From positions 1 through 17,789 of the forward strand of contig CANJDY010000017.1 in the NCBI GenBank assembly GCA_947472635.1: a DNA stretch of 17,789 nt, written 5' to 3'. Position numbers and translations under genes: made by a program. Below the pieces are notes generated by a model. The model did not search any database, was not told the DNA's origin, and worked only from the letters and a program-made list of their open reading frames with translations. This DNA comes from Chitinophagaceae bacterium. Its GTDB lineage: Bacteria; Bacteroidota; Bacteroidia; Chitinophagales; Chitinophagaceae. Shown in pieces: positions 14,412-17,789 of the stretch (positions within the stretch are counted from its first letter, which is position 1; each line of letters opens with the position of its first letter).

Positions 14412-16394
14412 TTAATTTATTGCAGCTTCTATTAATTTCGCTTCCGCTGATATTACATTGATTTTTTTTTCAGGTCTTTTCCCTAATATGTTTTCTAGGT
14501 CTTCTTTAAAAATGATTTCTTTTTTTACAAGTAGTTCTGCTACCGATTGTAAGAATTTTTTGTTTTGTTGTAATAATAGTATAGTACGTTGATAGGCTTC
14601 ACTAACTAGTTTTCTTACTTCTTCATCAATCATTTTGCCAGTTTCTTCGCTATAAGGTTTTTGAATACCCATATCTCGCTGACCTGTTGAATCATAAAAG
14701 CTGATATTTCCTATTTTTTTATTAAAGCCATAATACATAACCATCATATAAGCTTCCTTAGTTACTTTCTCTAGGTCATCTAATGCACCTGATGATACTT
14801 CTCCAAATGTTATTTCCTCAGAAGCTCTTCCTCCGAGTGTAGCGCATAGGTGTTCTGTAAACATTGATTCACTGCGCAATTGTTTTTCTTCTGGCAAATA
14901 CCAAGCTGCACCTAGCGATTTTCCTCTTGGAATAATGGAGACTTTAACTATTGGGTCTACTTGCTTTAGTAACCAACTTACTACTGCATGACCTGCTTCA
15001 TGATAGGCTATTATTTTTTTCTCCTCAGGTGAAATGATTTTACTTTTCTTTTCTATTCCTGCTACTGTTCTATCTATGGCATCAAGAAAATCCTGTTTTC
15101 CGATAGCTCTCTTTTTTTTTCTTGCTGCTATCAATGCCGATTCGTTACAAATATTGGCGATATCTGCTCCCGAAAATCCAGGAGTTTGAGCTGCTAGAAA
15201 ATGGCTATCTATTATACCATCGAGCACAAGCGGGCGAATATGTACTTTAAAGATTGCTTCTCTTTCCTTCATGTTGGGGAGTTCTAGATAGATATGTCTA
15301 TCAAATCTTCCGGGGCGGAGTAATGCTGGATCTAACATATCTGCACGGTTGGTTGCAGCTAATACAATTACTCCACTATTGGTTCCAAATCCGTCCATTT
15401 CTGTTAATAATTGGTTGAGGGTGCTTTCTCTTTCATCATTGGCTCCACTTAAGAATGCACCTTTTCCCCTAGATCTTCCAATGGCATCTATCTCATCTAT
15501 AAAAATTATACAGGGTGCTTTTTCCTTGGCTTTATTAAATAAATCCCTTACTCGGGAAGCCCCTACTCCCACAAACATTTCCACAAATTCGGAGCCTGAA
15601 ATTGAAAAAAATGGCACTTGCGCTTCACCCGCCACAGCTTTGGCGAGCAGGGTTTTACCTGTTCCAGGAGGTCCGACTAATATAACACCCTTTGGAATTT
15701 TTGCACCTAATTTGGTAAATGATTCTGGATTTTTTAAAAAATCTACAATTTCCCTTACCTCCATTTCTGCCTCTTCTAAACCTGCCACATCTTCAAAATT
15801 GATATCACTTTTTTGTTTTTCAATTAAGGTAGCCGTAGATTTTCCGAAATTGAAAACATTGTTTCCACTAGAACCCATTCCCATTCCACCTGCTCTTTTG
15901 ATTAAGAAATTCCAGAGTAGCAGTAAAAAGAAAATAGGCAATAGCCATCCAATGATGTTCCAAAGCCAGTTTGTTTTTTTTACATAACTCAGTTCAGTTT
16001 TTTCATTGATTGGAAAGTCTTTTTCAGCTTCATTTAGTTTTCTTTCAAATGATTCAATTGACCCTATGGTAATGAAATAGTGGGGTCCTGAATTAATTCC
16101 ATTTCCTATAGCTGGTCGGAAGACATCTTTAAAGTAAGGTGTATTTCCCCAAGATTTTTTTATATAAATTGCTGCTTTCTCGTTGTTTTCCACCACGATT
16201 TTCTCAACAGCTTTTTTACTTAGTATTTCTTTTTCAAACTTTTGCCAGGTAATTTCTTTGCCTGCCATTGAATTATTGAGTAAAGAGGGCAAAAACAATA
16301 AGGTGATTACAACAATATAAATCCACCACCAACTAAACTGCTTCCCTGAAGGATCCATTTTCTGACTGTCTTTTTTGTTGATTATATCGGCCAT
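14412..16394 (-). CDS. ftsH: ATP-dependent zinc metalloprotease FtsH
   Basis: 660 aa from the ATG at 16394. Membrane-anchored AAA+ protease that extracts and degrades membrane and regulatory proteins as a hexamer. TM1 (~21-38, [19 protein letters not shown]), a periplasmic domain (~40-140), TM2 (~143-165), AAA module with Walker A GPPGTGKT (241-248), Walker [12 protein letters not shown] and second region of homology ending RPGRFDR, then the M41 protease domain with HEAGH (465-469). Full length and intact. An in-frame ATG at 16358 ([14 protein letters not shown]) may be the true start, since the activator module predicts transcription beginning almost at 16394. It heads an operon with a Lys-rich protein and the GT35-like gene. 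Whether this is the only FtsH of the organism or a stress paralogue cannot be told here. Confidence 0.96.
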   Translation of the reverse strand: MADIINKKDSQKMDPSGKQFSWWWIYIVVITLLFLPSLLNNSMAGKEITWQKFEKEILSKKAVEKIVVENNEKAAIYIKKSWGNTPYFKDVFRPAIGNGINSGPHYFITIGSIESFERKLNEAEKDFPINEKTELSYVKKTNWLWNIIGWLLPIFFLLLLWNFLIKRAGGMGMGSSGNNVFNFGKSTATLIEKQKSDINFEDVAGLEEAEMEVREIVDFLKNPESFTKLGAKIPKGVILVGPPGTGKTLLAKAVAGEAQVPFFSISGSEFVEMFVGVGASRVRDLFNKAKEKAPCIIFIDEIDAIGRSRGKGAFLSGANDERESTLNQLLTEMDGFGTNSGVIVLAATNRADMLDPALLRPGRFDRHIYLELPNMKEREAIFKVHIRPLVLDGIIDSHFLAAQTPGFSGADIANICNESALIAARKKKRAIGKQDFLDAIDRTVAGIEKKSKIISPEEKKIIAYHEAGHAVVSWLLKQVDPIVKVSIIPRGKSLGAAWYLPEEKQLRSESMFTEHLCATLGGRASEEITFGEVSSGALDDLEKVTKEAYMMVMYYGFNKKIGNISFYDSTGQRDMGIQKPYSEETGKMIDEEVRKLVSEAYQRTILLLQQNKKFLQSVAELLVKKEIIFKEDLENILGKRPEKKINVISAEAKLIEAAIN

Positions 16395-16398
16395 TTAA

Positions 16399-16463
16399 TA
16401 AAGTTTAAAAACATTTATTTTTAGTTGAATGACGAGTATCAGTTAAGGCCCTGATTATTTTCA
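16399..16463 (-). promoter_or_regulatory. 65-bp activator module, ftsH (shares boxes with the opposite promoter)
   Basis: Minus strand: distal box TGAAAATAATCA (16463-16452), 10 bp, proximal box TGATACTCGTCA (16441-16430), 23 bp, -7-like AAACTTTA (16406-16399), one base from the TAACTTTA of the coiled-coil operon. Both boxes keep all six key bases. The predicted start is about 16394-16396, almost on the annotated ATG. Confidence 0.45.
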
Positions 16464-16494
16464 TAACAACCATTTGTTTGGTTTATTATTTTTG
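16430..16494 (+). promoter_or_regulatory. 65-bp activator module and -7 box, structured RNA/degP
   Basis: Plus strand: distal box TGACGAGTATCA (16430-16441), 10 bp, proximal box TGATTATTTTCA (16452-16463), 23 bp, perfect -7 TATTTTTG (16487-16494). The same two boxes, read on the other strand, have the module spacing to the ftsH -7 box, so one pair can serve two divergent promoters. Confidence 0.65.
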
Positions 16495-16496
16495 AC

Positions 16497-16612
16497 TTTG
16501 TTGACGTATGGGATTTATCCCAATGTCATTTAGCATACAGTAGACAATAGTGTTATTAAAATGACACCCAAACTACTTTGTCACGGAACTGGATAATTCC
16601 AGTTCCGTTTTT
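16497..16612 (+). ncRNA. Candidate structured RNA with terminator (sRNA or degP leader)
   Basis: A perfect -7 box at 16487-16494 predicts a start near 16497, and a strong terminator ends at 16612, giving ~115 nt. Three hairpins are visible: TGAC/GTCA (16502-16505 and 16525-16528) enclosing TGGGA/TCCCA (16509-16513 and 16518-16522); TGACA/TGTCA (16562-16566 and 16579-16583); and the terminator starting at the very next base. A tiny frame at 16508-16543 (MGFIPMSFSIQ) could be a leader peptide. It is either an independent small RNA or an attenuated 5' leader of the protease gene 92 bp downstream, which has no clear promoter of its own. Confidence 0.55.
16584..16612 (+). terminator. Strong intrinsic terminator upstream of degP
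   Basis: CGGAACTGG (16584-16592), a 6-nt loop and CCAGTTCCG (16599-16607) form a perfect 9-bp stem followed by five T. No plus-strand protein gene precedes it in this intergenic region, so it must end a short RNA or act as an attenuator. Confidence 0.85.
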
Positions 16613-16704
16613 CATTTCATTAATTTACTTCAGTAATAATGTGTATTTTTTTTCCAAAGTCTTTCCCTAGATTTTAGTCTTTATCACAATTATAAAATTT
16701 CACA

Positions 16705-17789
16705 ATGAAAAAAAATATTTTCTTGTTTTTTTTTGGCAGTTTTTTTCTGCTAGGTTGTCGTGGTCAGCAAAGCAAGTTGACAGGGAGTATTGAAAACGAA
16801 GGGGTTTTCTTATTCGAGGATAAACAGCATCAATCACTTAAGAATGATCAATCTCAAGGAGTACGTTGGGCAGTTTCGGGCTTTAATTTTAGGTATGCTG
16901 CTAAAAAAGCTACTCCTGGAGTAGTACATATTAAGTCATTGGTAGCAGTTAAGTCATCTAAGGAGATTCCTGATTTTTTCAAAGATTTTTTTGATCATGA
17001 TTTTTTGAGGCGATATTTTCCTTCACAGGACAATACTCCTCAGTACCAGCTGGGGAGTGCTTCAGGCGTTATTATAAGTGAAGATGGATATATTGTTACT
17101 AACAATCATGTAATTGAGGGGGTTGATAGTATTGAAGTGGTACTTCATGACCAGCGGAGTTATAAGGCTACAGTCATAGGTAAAGATCCAGCTACTGATT
17201 TAGCATTGTTAAAGATTGACGAAAAAAAATTAACCTTTATAGAATTTGGAAATTCCGATTCTGTAGAAGTGGGGGATATGGTGTTGGCTGTGGGCAACCC
17301 ATTTAATTTAGCGTCCACGGTTACTGCGGGGATTGTTAGTGCTAAGGCAAGAAATATTAATATACTAAACGATAAGGCGGCGGTTGAATCTTATATACAA
17401 ACTGATGCTGCGGTTAACCGTGGTAATAGTGGAGGAGCACTAGTAGATATCAATGGTAAATTAATTGGAATCAACGCGGCTATCTCAACACCTACAGGGG
17501 TTTTTGCAGGCTATTCATTTGCCATACCTGTTGAAATAGTCAAGAAGACTATGGATGATTTGTTGAAACATGGAAAGGTGATGCGTGCATTCCTAGGAAT
17601 AATGATCAGTGATATGAATGGGGCAAAGGCTAAAATTCTTGGAATTACTACTACTACTGGTGTTATAGTAGATAGTCTTCTTCAGAATGGGGCTGCTATT
17701 CTTGCTGGAATTCAGCCTAAGGATGTGATTATCAAAATCGATAATCATGTGGTGGAAACAGCACCTCAATTGCGCGAAATCATTGCCCG
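16705..17789 (+). CDS. HtrA/DegP-like serine protease, lipoprotein form, 3' end cut by the window
   Basis: About 361 codons are present with no stop. The N-terminus (MKKNIFLFFFGSFFLLGC) carries a lipobox ending at Cys18, so the protease should be membrane-anchored by lipid in the periplasm rather than freely soluble; there is no long transmembrane anchor. The trypsin-like domain has the full triad: His135 (TNNHVI), Asp165 (ATDLALL) and Ser242 (GNSGGA). A PDZ domain begins near residue 290 (FLGIMISDM) and reads on beyond the window. HtrA proteins degrade or refold damaged envelope proteins. The gene lies downstream of the structured RNA and its terminator, divergent from ftsH. Confidence 0.93.
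   Translation, partial: MKKNIFLFFFGSFFLLGCRGQQSKLTGSIENEGVFLFEDKQHQSLKNDQSQGVRWAVSGFNFRYAAKKATPGVVHIKSLVAVKSSKEIPDFFKDFFDHDFLRRYFPSQDNTPQYQLGSASGVIISEDGYIVTNNHVIEGVDSIEVVLHDQRSYKATVIGKDPATDLALLKIDEKKLTFIEFGNSDSVEVGDMVLAVGNPFNLASTVTAGIVSAKARNINILNDKAAVESYIQTDAAVNRGNSGGALVDINGKLIGINAAISTPTGVFAGYSFAIPVEIVKKTMDDLLKHGKVMRAFLGIMISDMNGAKAKILGITTTTGVIVDSLLQNGAAILAGIQPKDVIIKIDNHVVETAPQLREIIA

Noticed and set aside
15349..15987. 212-codon plus-strand frame inside ftsH.
   Set aside because: It is antisense to the most conserved part of the AAA domain and shows no independent motif.

Overview
The window looks like chromosomal DNA from a member of the Bacteroidota, probably near the Chitinophagaceae/Sphingobacteriia. 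It is AT-rich (roughly one-third G+C by eye). Promoters follow the Bacteroidota -7 pattern TAnnTTTG, Shine-Dalgarno sites are largely absent, and protein types such as the receiver-Crp fusion and the FtsH resemble those of that phylum. There is no tRNA, rRNA, CRISPR array, transposase or phage gene. The taxonomic placement is inference from gene style only.

Layout. 1-494: two tandem copies, 212 bp apart, of a candidate ~66-nt small RNA on the minus strand. 495-1749: small stress-type proteins (YtxH; a 61-aa protein; DUF2267). 2160-5032: a soluble PAS-PAS histidine kinase followed by a receiver-Crp/Fnr fusion regulator. 5096-7951 (minus): coiled-coil protein, YcbB-type L,D-transpeptidase and a lipoprotein. 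8206-9201 (minus): Hsp20 and a secreted double heavy-metal-binding-domain protein. 9711-12281 (plus): a Ca2+-type P-type ATPase. 12316-16394 (minus): ftsH, a Lys-rich hypothetical, and a GT35 alpha-glucan phosphorylase-like protein lacking the PLP lysine. 16497-16612 (plus): a second candidate structured RNA with its own terminator, followed by an HtrA/DegP-like lipoprotein protease that runs off the window.

The main discovery is a 65-bp promoter module that recurs nine times. Read in the direction of transcription it is TGA-N6-TCA, 10 bp, a second (often imperfect) TGA-N6-TCA, 23 bp, then a TAnnTTTG-like -7 box. The two palindromic boxes are 22 bp apart (about two helical turns). They sit where class II and class I Crp/Fnr activators bind, near -40 and -62. 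The module precedes both tandem sRNAs, ytxH, the coiled-coil/L,D-transpeptidase operon, hsp20, the metal-binding protein gene, the P-type ATPase, ftsH and the RNA/degP leader; the last two share one box pair read in both directions. The obvious candidate regulator is the receiver-Crp fusion encoded in the middle, driven by the neighbouring PAS kinase, whose first PAS has a His aligned with the haem ligand of FixL/DosP.

Together the window reads as a compact two-component stress regulon. A sensor kinase and receiver-Crp protein would switch on chaperone (Hsp20), membrane and envelope proteases (FtsH, HtrA), envelope remodelling (L,D-transpeptidase, lipoprotein), ion homeostasis (Ca2+-type ATPase, metal-binding protein), a glucan enzyme and small RNAs. 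The Hsp20 plus Ca2+-type ATPase pairing recalls the mycobacterial DosR dormancy regulon (hspX, ctpF). Module positions and protein motifs are seen in the sequence; the regulatory link and the signal are inference.
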